In this document: positions 1 to 12,270 of the stretch, one piece after another
How the letters are laid out: every line of letters begins with the position of its first letter
How positions within the stretch are numbered: the first letter of the stretch is position 1
Assembly (NCBI RefSeq): GCF_023278565.1
Contig: NC_064675.1
Location: forward strand, 2,294,001-2,358,000
Direction: 5' to 3'
DNA from: Colletotrichum lupini
Lineage: Eukaryota; Ascomycota; Sordariomycetes; Glomerellales; Glomerellaceae
Length of the DNA stretch: 64,000 bases
Notes under the pieces: generated by a model
The model's input: the letters and a program-made list of their open reading frames with translations, nothing else
What the model was told of the DNA's origin: nothing
The model's database searches: none
Program-made: the position numbers and the translations under genes

Positions 1-3000
1 CTAGTTACTATTTATATTATTTACTTAATCCCTTTAATTATAATAAGAATTATAATCTATTCTTATTTTATTAAATATTGATAATCTTTTTTAATAAATT
101 AGTAAGTAAAATTACTATTAATATTAGTAATACTCGTCTATAGATATTAAGTAGTAATACTAGTTCTAAGTAGTTAACTAAGATTACGTTATATATTTTT
201 ACGTATTAAAATAAGTCGAGCTTATATACGAGTTATTTAACCCGTTCGAGGATCGTAAAAGGCCTAGTATATTATTATAAGTATTTCTTTCTTAATATAA
301 TTAATTATAATATATTATAACCGCGGTATAATCTTAATATAATACGTTATTTAATTTTAAAAAATTTAGTAAGGCGCTTTTAATTATAGTATAATTTTAT
401 CCGGATGGCTACGATAATAATAGTATTATATACCTTAAGTTATATTTTTAATCTAATTAGTAATTTATTTATTATATTTATAACTATATTAATAATATTA
501 TTAAAAGTAAATCCTAAAATAATTTCGTTAGGTAACTTAGTTATTATTGCTAATTTATTATTATTAATCTCGAATTATAATTAGGGAATACTATTAGGCT
601 ATCGGTTTAGGGATTTTAGTAATATAAAGTATATTTATAGCGCCGACTTAATTATAAAGTTTATCTATTTATTTTAGCTATTAGTCTAGGGATAGTAAGT
701 TACTAAGTATAATAGTTTATTATTATACTTATCCTATATATATTTTTATATTATAAAAAGGAATTTAGGGTCTCTATTACTTAGAATTACTTTTAATAAT
801 CCCTAATTATAGCGCTATAAGAAGTTTATTAATAACGTTACCTATTTTTTTATTATTATCGTTTTATATTTAAATATTAGACTAATCTATTTAAATATCT
901 TATTAGTTATTAATAAAATATAGTTATATCCTTCTCCCGAAGTTAGTAATCTTAAAATAAAATTAATAGTAATTATATAATAAGGATATAATAACGGTAT
1001 AATAGGTTATATATTACTATATAGTTAATATATTTTAAGTTTTATTATTAAGCACGTTAAGTAACCCTAGATATAGCGCTTTAGATTTTATATAAATCGT
1101 AGTATATAATATCTAAATAATATTATAACTATCTTATTATAGCTTATATAGTTTTTTTTATAAGCTATTTTAAAAATATTAGCGTAGTATATTTAAGGGA
1201 TATATAATTAGTTATATATACTATATATTACTTTTTATAATAGTCCCTTATATATAAAAAAATAATTCGGCGCGGTTCTTTTTAAGTAGTATTATATTAT
1301 TACGGATTATTTTAATAATAAATTTAAAAACTAGGTTTATATCGTAACTTTATTAGATTTTTTTTTAAAACTTAGTACTATTTTAAAAAGAATTATATTA
1401 GTACTATCCTATATTATTAGTAGTATAATATCGTTTTCTAGTTACTAGTCGTTAGTTATATATATCGGTAATAAACTAATTTATATAATATAAGTATTAT
1501 TAGTTAGGAAAACTAATTATACCTATATCTATATTACCTAATCGTTTAGTACGTTATTTAGTAAAACGTCTAAGCCGCTATTTATTAAATTTAGCTCGTT
1601 ATATCCTAGGTTAGTTAGTAATTTAAATAGCGCGTTTAATATAATATATTCCTTACTTAGCTTATATATAACCTAAATATTAAATTAGCTAGCGTACTCT
1701 ATTGCCCTAATTAGTTTTTTATTATTAATATTATTTACTATAGTATTAGTAATATTCGATTATTATTATAAGCCTACGATAGCGGAATAATTAATAATAA
1801 TTATTATAATAAGTTTTAATACGGAGATTTAGTAATTATATTTCTTTAGGACCTAGATAAAACTTAGTATTTCTATTTCCGTTAGTTAATATCTTTTTTT
1901 AAGCTTAGATAAGGTTCGTAATAAGTATAATACTAGTTAAATATTACCCTTTAGTAGTAGTTTAGTTAGCTTTTTTTCGTTATTTATAATTATTTATAGT
2001 ACTTCCGGCTTAATATAATAAGCTATAATACTAATACCCGTCGCTATTATATTAAAATTAATAAATAGCGGTCGTATTAAGTCGTAGTAATATAGCTTAA
2101 TATTATTTAATAAGTCGCTACGTACTTTTTTAAACGCGTACCGTTCTTTATTAATAATTATAATTGGGACCAATTTTATTTATTATTTATACTTAGGATT
2201 TTTATTAATAATTCGTTTATTATTTTTAGTCCTTTATTATAATAAATCCGTTTTTAATTATTTTAGTAGTTTTATAATAAATATATATCCCGGGACGTTA
2301 TTACGGAGGTACTTTATAAGGCTAATAAATATCTCGAGGTTATAGAAAGTCGTTAAATATTTAAGTTATTTAAGAGTATTTAACTTTTTTATTATAATAA
2401 ATAAGCCGAAGGTATCGACGTATTATTTAAAAACGGTAGTACCCGGAAATCCTATAAAGGTTTTTAATAAGTTAATATTAATATTTTTTATTATAATAAA
2501 CGAAAGACGGCGTCGAGGTTAGTAATATACTTTTTTAACGTATTAAATTTAATAATAATATTATTATAATATAATTAGGCTAAGACGTTTATAAAAAGGG
2601 CGTCTATTTATTATTAAATATAGGCGTTTAAGTTTTTATAACTTATTATAACGTAATTAAAAATATATTATTTATTAAGTATAATAATTATAAAAACGTC
2701 GCGAGATTCGGAGTATACTTATTATTAATAATAAAACGAACTTACGTTTATAACCGTAATATAGTACTTATTTTTAATAATATTAAAAATATTGTTTTAT
2801 AATCGTATTAAGTAGCTATTTAGGAGTACGATTTTATTTAGTTTACGGATATTAATAACTATACGGCTTTTTTATTTTTTATTAACTTTATATTATATTA
2901 TAAAAATTAAAAATAAAAACGGTACTAAGTTTATAGTATAATATAGTCGTCCTTAGTTAATAAGTATATTTAGTTATTTCTAGATAACTTCTTTTTTATT

Positions 3001-6000
3001 AACTCCTAAATAGTAAATTTTCCTCGTCTTAAGGACCTCTTTTTCTTAGCCTAGTTTAAAGGTAATTCGTATCTATTAGTCTTTAGGAATATTAATAAAG
3101 CTAGTATTTTTAAAAACGTCTTAGAAATAGTCTAATAGGGGTATAAAATAGTTTATTTTATTAGCTCTATTATATATTATAATTCTAGTTATATATTTCT
3201 TTATTTAGTCCGTTAGCTAAACTTTTATTAGCTTAAAAATTATAGCCTCGTTTAGCTTATTATTTATATTACTAAAATTAGCTATTATACTCGCCTAGTC
3301 GTCGTTAATTTACTAATAATAGGCATTTTTAATAATTAAATTAAAAGAGCCGACCTTAGCTTTTATAAGGATTATAATAAGTTTATTAGTATTATTAATA
3401 GTTATAATATAATATATATTCTCGTTAATTAATAATACGTAAGATATAAATTTATTATACAGTATTAGCTTAAATAATAAGTCTTCGTTAGTTATTACGG
3501 AATATAAAACTAAGAGTAAAGAAGATATATATAGTAATATAATTATTATCGTAGCCGATCGGATCGTAGCCTTAATAAGTAGTCTATATTTAATATTATA
3601 AAACGCCGGGACGTTAATATTATATAATTAAATAGTAATAATAGAGGTAGCGAAGTCGATTTTGAATTTTTTTAGTTTTATAATATTAATACTAATTAAT
3701 ATATTTATTTATAAGCTATTAACTAATAATACTTCTTATATAAAGTATATTAAGGATAGTATATTATTATTTATAGTAGTACCCTTAATATAAAATAAAA
3801 AGATTATATAGTTTTATATTTAGTATATATCTATTTTAATACCTCTAATAGTTAAAGGAACGGCGCGTTATTTAATTTTTAAAAATAAAAAAATAGCTAT
3901 AATTTATTATCGGTCGGTAATTAATCGACTATAGCTTATATTAGTATAAACCTCTTCCTCGGTATTATTATTAAGGGAAGTTATAAATCGTAGTTATATA
4001 ATAATAAATATTCTTATTCTAAATCCTATCCTAATGTCTAGCTTAAAATCTATAGTAAAAATAATAATAAGTAGTCTAGCTTTATTAATAATTAGAGTAT
4101 TTGCCATTAGTAAAATAGTTATCGTATTATCCTTTATTACTAATATAATATTATTAAGTACGCTTTTTTTTAATCCTCGTTATTTAATAACTAGGGAATT
4201 TTAAAAAAGGCGTTAGTTATTAGTATTTATAGTTTATATTAAAAACTTACGTCGTATATATTATAAAAATATTAAAATAGTCTATTACCTAAAGCGAATT
4301 ACTCGTTATATTTTTTATAATTATATATACTTAAAGAGCTAGTAATAAAAAATACTACGTCCCTAATTACGGGTACCGGATCGTAGTCTAGAGGTCTGTA
4401 GTTTATATTATTAAAATTATTATTTATATCTAGTTTTTCTAATTAATCGTTACCGTAGTACGCCTATTTTAAATTCTAATCCTCGTTTTATTTTAATAAC
4501 TTTTCGTCCTATTTTTTTAATATATAAGCTTATATATATATATAACGTAGTTAGTTATAGTTAAAACGGTTTAAATAATAGTTATTGCGCTATTAGTATA
4601 GTTTATTAAAGTTATTATTAAGGTTATAAGTATACCCGCTAAATTATAATAGTACTATAGAACTTCTTATTTAGGGGGGTTAGTATAGTTAAGACTAAGT
4701 ACTTTACTATATTTATTACGTAGTATTAGTTATTTAGCTATTAGCTTACGTTATAAGTTAATTATTTAACTAATTACTTTTTTAAAAATTACTACCTCTA
4801 TATAAGTTATTATATTAAATAAGTAGCTTATAGTTATTTAAATAATTAAAGTCGTTATACTAATTATAATTAAACTACTTATTAAATTATTAATAATTAT
4901 AGTTTAGTTAGTAATTATTAAACTCTAGTCTCTATAATAAATAGAGAGTATTTTAGTATCCTTTTTTTTATAAAGCTAATCTTAGTTTAGGGACTAGGTC
5001 GTTATTATATAAAGAGCTTATTATTACTTATTGTACTTAGTAATTATTTTATATAGGATATCTATCCTTAGTTATATAAATTAAAATACTCTTTTTATTA
5101 TTAAAGCTGTTTAAGAACTAAACTAGGGTTATTATTACTATTAACTTTTTTATTTATACCTAGATCTTACTATTAAGAGCTTTAAAAATAACTTTAAGTT
5201 ATGTTTAAATATCGTCGATTTTTATATTTTATACGTTACGAATTATTATTTATATAAATAGTTTAATTATATATCCGTTAATAAGGTCCTTAATTATAAG
5301 TTTTTATATATATAACGCATTAAGGGCTTTAAAAGAATTTTACTTAAACTACTTTTATAAAGTCTTAATAATAACTTATATTTTATAATTAAATAGAGCT
5401 GGTTATTCTAGTTATATAAGCTTAATAATATATTATATTAACGTTATACTTAGTAAGTAAAACGACTATACCTCCTTAATAGCTACGTTACCTCTAGTTA
5501 TTACGAAATATTAGAACCTATTATAAAAAATATAAATATTAATATAAGTAGTAAACTTAATACTAGAGGTAATACTATACTTCGAATTATTATAACTAAT
5601 TAAATCGAAGTATTTAATCTCCTTTAGCTTTAGGAATATAAACTAATTATTATTATATCTAAGAGTTAATTATTAGCTACCGTCGTTATTATTATTTATA
5701 TTATTTATAATTAAGGCTACTATTATAATAATTTAGGTAATTATATTAGTAAAGAGACTACTAATTAGGTTATTATTATTTATAAGTTAGTTATTACCGT
5801 TTATATTACCGTCCGCTATTTTAAAAAGCTCTACTAACTCGTCGTAGTTATTAAATAAAAAAGGGCGTAAGTAGTAATTATTTAGGTTAGTAATAAGACT
5901 TTTTAAATCGAAGTAGTTACCTAGGTTAGTAGTACGTATTATTACTAATACTAAAGGTATAATAAGTAACAATTATGGTTAAGTAGGAGTTATTAAACGA

Positions 6001-6445
6001 GTATTATTAAATAACGTCGGTTAGTAATTAAATTTTATAGTATAAATTTATTAAATTATTATATTAACTCCTCGTACTAATTTTAAAAATTTAATAAGGT
6101 AGTCTAGCTCGACTTTATTAGTACGAGTATTAATAATTTAGTTAGTTTATTATAATACCCGCGTTACGTAATATTAATTAGCGTTTATAACTCTCGCTAT
6201 ATAGGGGTAATTCGTATTATTAATATAAAAACATAGCAATTATCTAGCTTTTAGCTTAGTTATTATTAGTCGTATTTTTTATAGGGGTAGAGTAAGGATT
6301 ATTTAATAAATTAAATCTTAGTTATAATAAGCTAATAAAAAAGAAATTCTTAGTACTAAGTCGTATTATAAGTCATATTACTAAATTACTAGGGGTAAAA
6401 GTAGGGTTAATATAATATATTAAGTAGTAGTTAATTCTTCTAAGT
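1..6445 (-). mobile_element. RIP-degraded Ty3/gypsy retrotransposon remnant
   Basis: AT-rich block with almost no CA or TG dinucleotides, the signature of heavy RIP (C to T at CpA on both strands). The minus strand between about 2870 and 2720 reads as reverse transcriptase with one stop: an IRKLNKIVL stretch, then a YLIRL/NNIF segment and an ITVINVSSF stretch, which match the RT core of fungal Ty3/gypsy elements. Further downstream on the minus strand (about 2600-2150) are remnants resembling the RT/RNase H connection and RNase H start (YLRNNVPGY-like, then LYYYDLIRPLFINF-like). This places the 5' end near 6445 and the integrase and 3' LTR toward or beyond base 1. No intact ORF remains and I could not identify an LTR pair. 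Ty3/gypsy assignment is fairly sure; the boundaries are not. Confidence 0.7.
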
Positions 6446-6451
6446 AATATA

Positions 6452-6489
6452 GGCAGAAGCCCCTAATATGGGCAGAAGCCCCTATATAT
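6452..6489. repeat. Two direct copies of a 14-nt motif at the element/island junction
   Basis: The motif GGCAGAAGCCCCTA occurs at 6452 and again at 6471, a 19-nt period. It sits exactly where the CA/TG-free sequence gives way to normal composition. It could be the un-RIPed end of the Ty3/gypsy LTR or a footprint in the flank; I cannot tell which. Confidence 0.6.
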
Positions 6490-6754
6490 AGTTATAGCTG
6501 GTCGCTACTAGTTGTGGCACACAGCCTGTGGCTGTGTAGTGTGGCAGCTGGTTTCTCAGGTATTGGCCCGATACGATCGAATGCGAGATACGTCGAGCCA
6601 GATACGAGACATCCCACAAACCAGAACGACTGGTAGAGTCTCTCACACTCACCCAAACCTCGCTAGGTGCCGTGGCTCTTTGCGCTAACCCATGAATGAA
6701 TATCCAGGCTCCAAGCACCCAAAAAACGGCCGCCCGCAGATTTCAACCTCTGGT

Positions 6755-8235
6755 CTACCAGTAAATGCTGGCGGATGAGTCACTTTACAGGCCGGTAAGC
6801 TTCATGGTCCGCTTGCGGATGAGGAAGTCATCGGCAAACATGATTCCCTTGATCGGACCGAGGAAGACATTGAAGCTGCCGGCCACGATTAGGAAGTTCC
6901 CGCACTGTTAAGCAGTGACAAGGGCTGCATGATGAAGACGAAGACGATGGTCAGAAATCCCCCGCGACAGATCGTAAACTATCGCGGTTGCAACGCGGCT
7001 AGATCGATACCCGCGACTACACATTTGTAGGCAACGACCATGCCAAACTACGATAGCATGAAAGCGATACTGGTGAACACGGCCCCAGCCCGGGCGCCGA
7101 AATTAGCCTCGTTCTTGCGCACAGCCTCTAGGAAGGCGTAGGGCTGCTATAGCAGCATCCCTTCGTTGGGGTAGAGCGTTGCCGCGCACGACGTGCAAAT
7201 AATACCTATACAGGCCACAATGATGGTTTCCAAGGGTTCCATGATTAGCTGAGCGAGGACCTGGTCCCCTGGTTTCCGTGCATAGCGGGTGTAGTCGGAC
7301 TGGGACCACATATGCGTACCGATACTTCCAATTTTAGCACCACGGCTACGACAGCCCAGCCCAAGTCTCCCCATTGCGCAGGCTTGATACCAGAGACCTT
7401 GCTCACATCTGCAAGAATGGCACCTCCACCGCCAGCACGAGCCGTCCACCAGATCAATAGCACAAAACGGCTGTCGCCACCGTGATCGAGGCGAAGAAGA
7501 ACGGCTTGCGATGGTTTTCTGTGCTGGACCACACCAATGGCAAGCAGAGCAGGAAGTACAGGATGAAGGAGATGAGGTCATAGACTTTCATCGTCCCGTC
7601 CGCAAGCTCGGAATGTAATTGAGGTGCGATGGCCAGATGCAGGTTAATATGACCCTCAAGCGTTGGCTTCCATACCACGTGTTGGTGGCTGTCAATACAA
7701 AAGACGCGGATGGCCTGGTCGCGAGATTAGTCCACACAGCCCCAAATCTTGCTTGCACTGGGAAAGGTAAGGTAAGATTTAAGGTCTAGACTTACCATGG
7801 GAAACAGCTAACCCCATATACCCCATCCTGCTTCATCCAAAGCGGAAACCCGATATGCCACTTTGCGCCAGGGTGGCCTCCAGCTATGCACACAAACCCG
7901 ACAAAGGTGTGAGCGACGACGATTGCAATCGTCGATTGCTTAGCTTCATCAGCTTACGGATCGTTGCCTCTAGTTATCTCGCGGAATGGGCTAAATCGCT
8001 TACCCAGACGTTCAGTCTTCAGGAGATCGAGGAAGAGCCCGTCGCCTAAGCGCCAATATCGAAAGATCCGGCGACCACCCATAACCCCAAAAACTCCCGA
8101 GGACTGCAAGTTCGACGGGAAGGAGGCAACGGACGGGTATCTTTGTTGACATGGATGCCCACGTCAGTGTCTGTATCTTGATTTACTTTTACGCGCCGAG
8201 TTAGACGGCGGCTCCGTGACAGAGACGTCATTGTT
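6755..8235 (-). pseudogene. NCS1-family nucleobase/allantoin permease pseudogene
   Basis: Reading the minus strand from 8231 to 6780 gives, in order but in several frames, the landmarks of a fungal NCS1 (uracil/allantoin/uridine) permease: an N-terminal RPLPPSRRT-CSPREFLGLWVVAGSFDIGA segment, HIGFPLWMK, a plausible GT-AG intron (7759-7796), an IWPSHLNYIPS segment, the QSDYTRYARKPGDQ loop, and near the C-terminus GPIKGIMFADDFLIRK. An intact member would be a 12-TM plasma-membrane proton symporter. Here the frame changes repeatedly and in-frame stops interrupt it, for example after AFMLS and after LQPR in the C-terminal third. The changes include indels, so the decay is not simple RIP. It lies next to the degraded gypsy element. 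Substrate specificity cannot be inferred. Confidence 0.85.
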
Positions 8236-8329
8236 GCAACTTAGATCTGAAGATGACTAAAATTTAGGATAGGTTGCGATCTAAATTCTGGAAGATCAGT
8301 GCTTTTCTTACCTCTACTGACCGTTTTCC

Positions 8330-9000
8330 AGAAGTGAGCGAAGCCTTCAACTAGGCCTACGACGCGCAGAAAGACCCTAAAGCAGTTGAGAAGACAGAGG
8401 AGTCCTTCAGCATCTGCCTACCGACCTACCTGGTTTCCGGGACAATCTGTATGCCTATCACACAAAGTTCCTGAGGCTCTTACGTCGGATAACTCGAATC
8501 TTCGCACTTGCGCTCACCTGCCTAAATATGACTTCGAAAAATATGCCAAGCGGCCAGGGGCGTGAATGCGCATTCTCCATTTCCCTGAGCAAAAGCACTC
8601 GACAGACAAGCAGAGCAGTATCGGCGCACAAACTGATGTCGAATGCTTTACCATTGTTACTCAAGAATCTTCTGGCGGTTTGGAAGTTCTCAGCAAATCC
8701 GGCAACTGGGCCAAGACGGATCCCATCCCCGGCGCATTCGTTGTCAACATTGCCGACTGCTTCATGAGATGGACAGATGACTTCTACGTGTCAACGATCC
8801 ACAAGGTCATCAATAAGAGTGGGAATGAGAGGTATTTTGCTCCGTTCTTTTTCGGATTTGATAGAGCGTAGGTATTGGAGTCTGTGCCAACATGCGCGAG
8901 TGAGAGCAATCCTGTGAAGTACTCCATCATTACTGGGGGAGAATATTATGCCTGGCGCTTGAAGAGGCAGAGAAGTAGCGGAGTTTCGACCTCAAACAAA
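8330..9000 (+). pseudogene. 2-oxoglutarate/Fe(II) dioxygenase (isopenicillin N synthase-like) pseudogene
   Basis: The longest readable part (8566-8871) is the C-terminal double-stranded beta-helix core of an isopenicillin-N-synthase-like dioxygenase: MRILHFPEQ, then IGAQTDVECFTIVTQ, GGLEVLSKSGNW, PIPGAFVVNIADCFMRWT, STIHKVINKSGNERY and FFFGFD. Three things argue for a dead gene. The first metal ligand of the HxD...H triad is Gln (AQTD where the family has AHTD). A TAG at 8869-8871 interrupts the conserved C-terminus, which continues directly afterwards as VLESVPTC and NPVKYSIITGGEYYAWR. Upstream, the LPGFRDNLYAYHTKFL-like segment lies in a different frame. The N-terminal half is not recognisable. 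The original substrate is unknown. Confidence 0.82.
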
Positions 9001-9756
9001 TCAGATGAGACTTATATATTCTCAGGATCCGTTTGTAGAAGATTCGTCTCCCTAAGTGTGCTTCGGCAACGTGTGCAGTCTCAGGAAGAAATATTCAAAG
9101 GCTCTTTAGACCACGACGGGCAGGTTCAGAACACGGGATTCCTTGTGGACTAGCTAAACGATCCATAACAGTGTCGATGTAGGATGGCAGCTATTAGTGA
9201 ACAAGCTGGATTACTGATAACATAAGCCCTTGTTCAGGCATAGTGGGTCACCCACTGCTTCTCTTGGAGTTTACAGTTCGCCGTTAAATCTAGTAAATAT
9301 TGCTTGACATTAAATAAGGTTCATTAGTCCTGAATCTGGCGTATAGCCGAAGGAGACGGAGTCATAACTTCCGTCGGGCTGGGACAGCATCAGAATCCTG
9401 GGAACGAGACATCAGACGTGACCAGCTTCGACTTGCTAACACACAATCAATTAATCAAATAATAAGCGCAAAAGCCCAGAAAGCAAATGATTCTCTTTTT
9501 AGATCTGAAGAACTTTTCCAACGACGAAACTATATTTTCAATACTTCGGTGATGTCGTTGTGGTCTGTGTGATCGGAACGAGCGGGCGAGGCTTGCTCTT
9601 GCAGCCCACTTGGTACAAAGCTTAGCACTTCAAAAGGGGGAAAAGCGAATGCGACATTCGACTTTCAACTCCTAGCTGTTTCTTAGAGTTTCCTTCAATT
9701 TAATTGAACTTCGAACAGTAATAGTATTCAATGCCGCGATTTCGTGCTGGGTCCGG
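9001..9756. other. Intergenic, no supported gene
   Basis: Ordinary composition. It contains the decayed tail of the dioxygenase pseudogene and presumably the promoter of the small secreted protein. I see no coding signal or repeat. Confidence 0.5.
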
Positions 9757-9764
9757 TATACTTA
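9757..9764 (+). promoter_or_regulatory. TATA-like box for the small secreted protein
   Basis: TATACTTA lies about 118 bases upstream of the predicted exon-1 end at 9882, followed by a CA/CT-rich leader typical of fungal 5' untranslated regions. This is position-based inference. Confidence 0.4.
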
Positions 9765-9881
9765 AGCCCACACCAATCCGGTCTTTCAGTGCATGTTAGA
9801 CGTTAGAGTCACATCTCGTTCAAGGCGATTGAAGCAAACAACATCAACTCAATCGCTCCTCATAACAATCACTACTTCATC

Positions 9882-10231
9882 AGTTAGTCAAACATTCTCC
9901 CAATACTCAAGAACCGGACTTGCATTCCTAACATTCCACAGTGCATCTCAAGACAGCAACCATCTTGTTCGCCCTGTCTAGCACAGTCTTGGCTGAATAT
10001 ATCACCGCCTTCCACGCCAGCTGTTCACCAGCACCACCTGCCGCGTACAATGACAGCCTGCGCAACTGGAGGCAGAGAATCTGTGAGACGGAGTTGAAGG
10101 GGAGCTACTACGACGAGGACAACCAGTGCCAGGTGGTGGATCCCGTTACTGCGGACACCAAAAAGGTCTACCACCCAACCCTTGGCGCAGCAGGTCAGCC
10201 CAACATTAAGACGAGATGCACCTGGTCATGA
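9882..10231 (+). CDS. Small secreted Cys-containing protein (candidate effector), start codon made by splicing
   Basis: Predicted 96-residue protein with a clear signal peptide (MHLKTATILFALSSTVLA) and four cysteines in the mature chain, enough for two disulfides. The contiguous reading frame would begin with GTG at 9941 and has a TAA at 9929-9931 just upstream, so no genomic ATG is available. However, a 59-nt intron (9883-9941) fits well: donor GTTAGT, branch-like CCTAAC, acceptor CCACAG. Splicing joins the A at 9882 to TG at 9942-9943, creating ATG exactly at the signal peptide. Function is not recognisable from sequence. Secreted small proteins of this kind in plant-associated fungi are often effector candidates, which is inference. 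If the intron is not spliced the gene would lack a normal start. Confidence 0.6.
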
Positions 10232-11181
10232 TAGGGTATTGAGAAAGGAACGTAGAGCCCTACAACTAGACTCGCAATTAATTGCGCCCTTGGCATTCTT
10301 ATCAAAACGTGTATAATATTGAAGGAAACCCAGGTCTGTATCCAGCGCGATCTCGATGGCGGATGCATCTCAGGATCCCGCTCGGCACGGTGGGTCTCGG
10401 TGGAGTTGAGCCCACAGATCTAGCTTGCCTTACACCGATGTCACCAAGGGTGTAAAGCTCCGATGCACTCTCACCGGGCGAAACTGTTGTGATGATCTCA
10501 AGGTTACATCACCGTACTTGAGACAGCGGTAATCGGCCGACGTCGTAATTTGGGTTTGCATATGGCGACGGGGCATCGACTACACACATTTGTGAACTTT
10601 TCCAAACTCACCGACATTTACCAGTTTACCACTAGCAACCAATAGACTTGAAGTTCTAACCGATGCTGTAAGTGTGAGAAAATCGAATTCTGGTATTGCA
10701 TAATGTTCACCATCGTTGACATGTCAGTTACATGGCAGAGAAGTGGCAGGCATCGACGATACTACAATTTTTCTGAAAGCTTACATGCTGAATGGGGTCC
10801 GATAACGTTCAGATGCTCCCGGACCAGCGTTTCTGAATGGGCCACTTTTATGACACTATGAGGCTGCAAAGTCCGTCAAACTGTTCCACTCGACGTAACT
10901 ATCATTGGATCCTGTGACGCTGATATTGCGTTCCGCATCACATCTGATGAGCGTCTATTATGACGTTTCACAGACAAAATCGGTCACCGGTTGACGGTCT
11001 CGCCAGCCTATAAGTATCGAAAGACATCAAAGACAAAGAGGTTATTGTAAACTCATTTTCTGGTCACCCTATTAAATCCCATTTTTGGTACCTTCCAATT
11101 GCATTGAGCCAAACATACCCAATCCTGAGTAACAACAACATTGCGACATCGCTAGTAATTGATGTTCAACCTCCTTCCAAC
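10232..11181. other. Intergenic, promoter side of the alcohol dehydrogenase
   Basis: No supported gene. The only recognisable element is a TATA-like CTATAAGTA at 11008-11016, about 165 bases before the ADH start codon. Confidence 0.5.
11008..11016 (+). promoter_or_regulatory. TATA-like box upstream of the alcohol dehydrogenase
   Basis: CTATAAGTA in an otherwise mixed-composition promoter, at a distance reasonable for a fungal gene with a moderately long 5' leader. Position-based inference only. Confidence 0.35.
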
Positions 11182-12270
11182 ATGGCAGACCAGATCCCCC
11201 AACAAATGCGCGCCGCGACAATCAAAGACTTCAACAAAGGCTATGAGGTAAAGGATGTAAACGTCCCGACCGACCTCGGCCCAAATGACGTCCTCGTCAA
11301 GATTGCCGCCGCAGGCTACTGCCACACAGATCTCCAGGTCCAGCAGGGTGTCTACGCCTCGGCCGGCGCAAAGCCAGGCCTTGTCGGCTCCCACGAACCC
11401 GCCGGCACCATCATCAGGCTCGGTTCCGAAGCAGGCAAGCAGGGTCTTCAAGTCGGTGACCGCGTCGGTTCTATCAACACCTATGGCTGCTGCGGCAAGT
11501 GCAACTCGTGCAACCAAGGAAAACAGGTCTGCGATAACCTCGTCGGCATGCTGGGGCTTACCCTGGACGGCGGGTTCGCACAATACATGAAAGCCGACGC
11601 CCGTGTCGTCGCCAAGATTCCCGAGTCTATCCCTTGGGCCGAGGCCGCACCCTTGTTCTGCGCCGGTGCGACAGTCTATGGCGCGCTATGTGCCGCGCAG
11701 GGCCATAAGGACCAATGGCTTGCCATCATCGGCATCGGCGGCTTGGGACACCTCGGTGTACAATACGCCAAGGCGCTGGGATACAAGGTCATCGTCATCG
11801 ACAACAGACAAGAAGGACTCGCCCTAGCCAACGATGTGCCCTCACACCTCAAGCCCGATCGCACGTACCTCATCGATACAGAAGAGTCTCAGAAGAAGGT
11901 TGTTGAAGAGCTCCAGACTTCATTCTATGATACCAATCCCGGTGTCGACCGCATCGTCATCACGACCGAGGCACGGCCGCTTGTCAGGTTCGGACAGCAA
12001 TTCTTGCGCAAGGGTGGTGTACTGGTCGATGTCGGTCTCCCCGCCGATGGGCCTTTTGAGGTCGATCCCTTTGCGCTGAATTTCAAGGAGCAGACTGTTC
12101 GTGGTGCGTTGATTTGCACTCCTGAACGGAGCAGGGAAATGGTGGAATTGCACGCAAAGAATGGTTGCAAGACGCACGTTGAGAAGACGTTCGGTGTTGA
12201 CGAGGCCAATGAGATGGCGGAACACTATTTGTCTAAACAGCTCAAGGGCCGCTTGTGCATGGTTTTCTAA
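11182..12270 (+). CDS. Zinc-containing alcohol dehydrogenase (MDR family)
   Basis: Intronless 362-residue protein. The first good ATG (context CAACATGGC) is at 11182; the open frame extends upstream only through non-ATG codons. It has the hallmarks of a yeast/fungal ADH: catalytic-zinc ligands C47 (GYCHTD), H71-E72 (GSHEPAG) and C160; a structural-zinc lobe with C104, C107, C110 and C117; and a Rossmann motif GIGGLG at 184-189 followed by Asp207 at the end of beta-2, which favours NAD. The last two structural Cys are separated by six residues, one fewer than I recall for typical fungal ADHs. It should interconvert primary alcohols and aldehydes in the cytosol. Similar enzymes range from ethanol dehydrogenases to broad aldehyde reductases, so the substrate is open. 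Confidence 0.9.
   Translation: MADQIPQQMRAATIKDFNKGYEVKDVNVPTDLGPNDVLVKIAAAGYCHTDLQVQQGVYASAGAKPGLVGSHEPAGTIIRLGSEAGKQGLQVGDRVGSINTYGCCGKCNSCNQGKQVCDNLVGMLGLTLDGGFAQYMKADARVVAKIPESIPWAEAAPLFCAGATVYGALCAAQGHKDQWLAIIGIGGLGHLGVQYAKALGYKVIVIDNRQEGLALANDVPSHLKPDRTYLIDTEESQKKVVEELQTSFYDTNPGVDRIVITTEARPLVRFGQQFLRKGGVLVDVGLPADGPFEVDPFALNFKEQTVRGALICTPERSREMVELHAKNGCKTHVEKTFGVDEANEMAEHYLSKQLKGRLCMVF

Noticed and set aside
5787..5972. Open frame in the first AT-rich block as a host gene
   Set aside because: It lies inside the RIPed gypsy remnant and shares its skewed dinucleotides.
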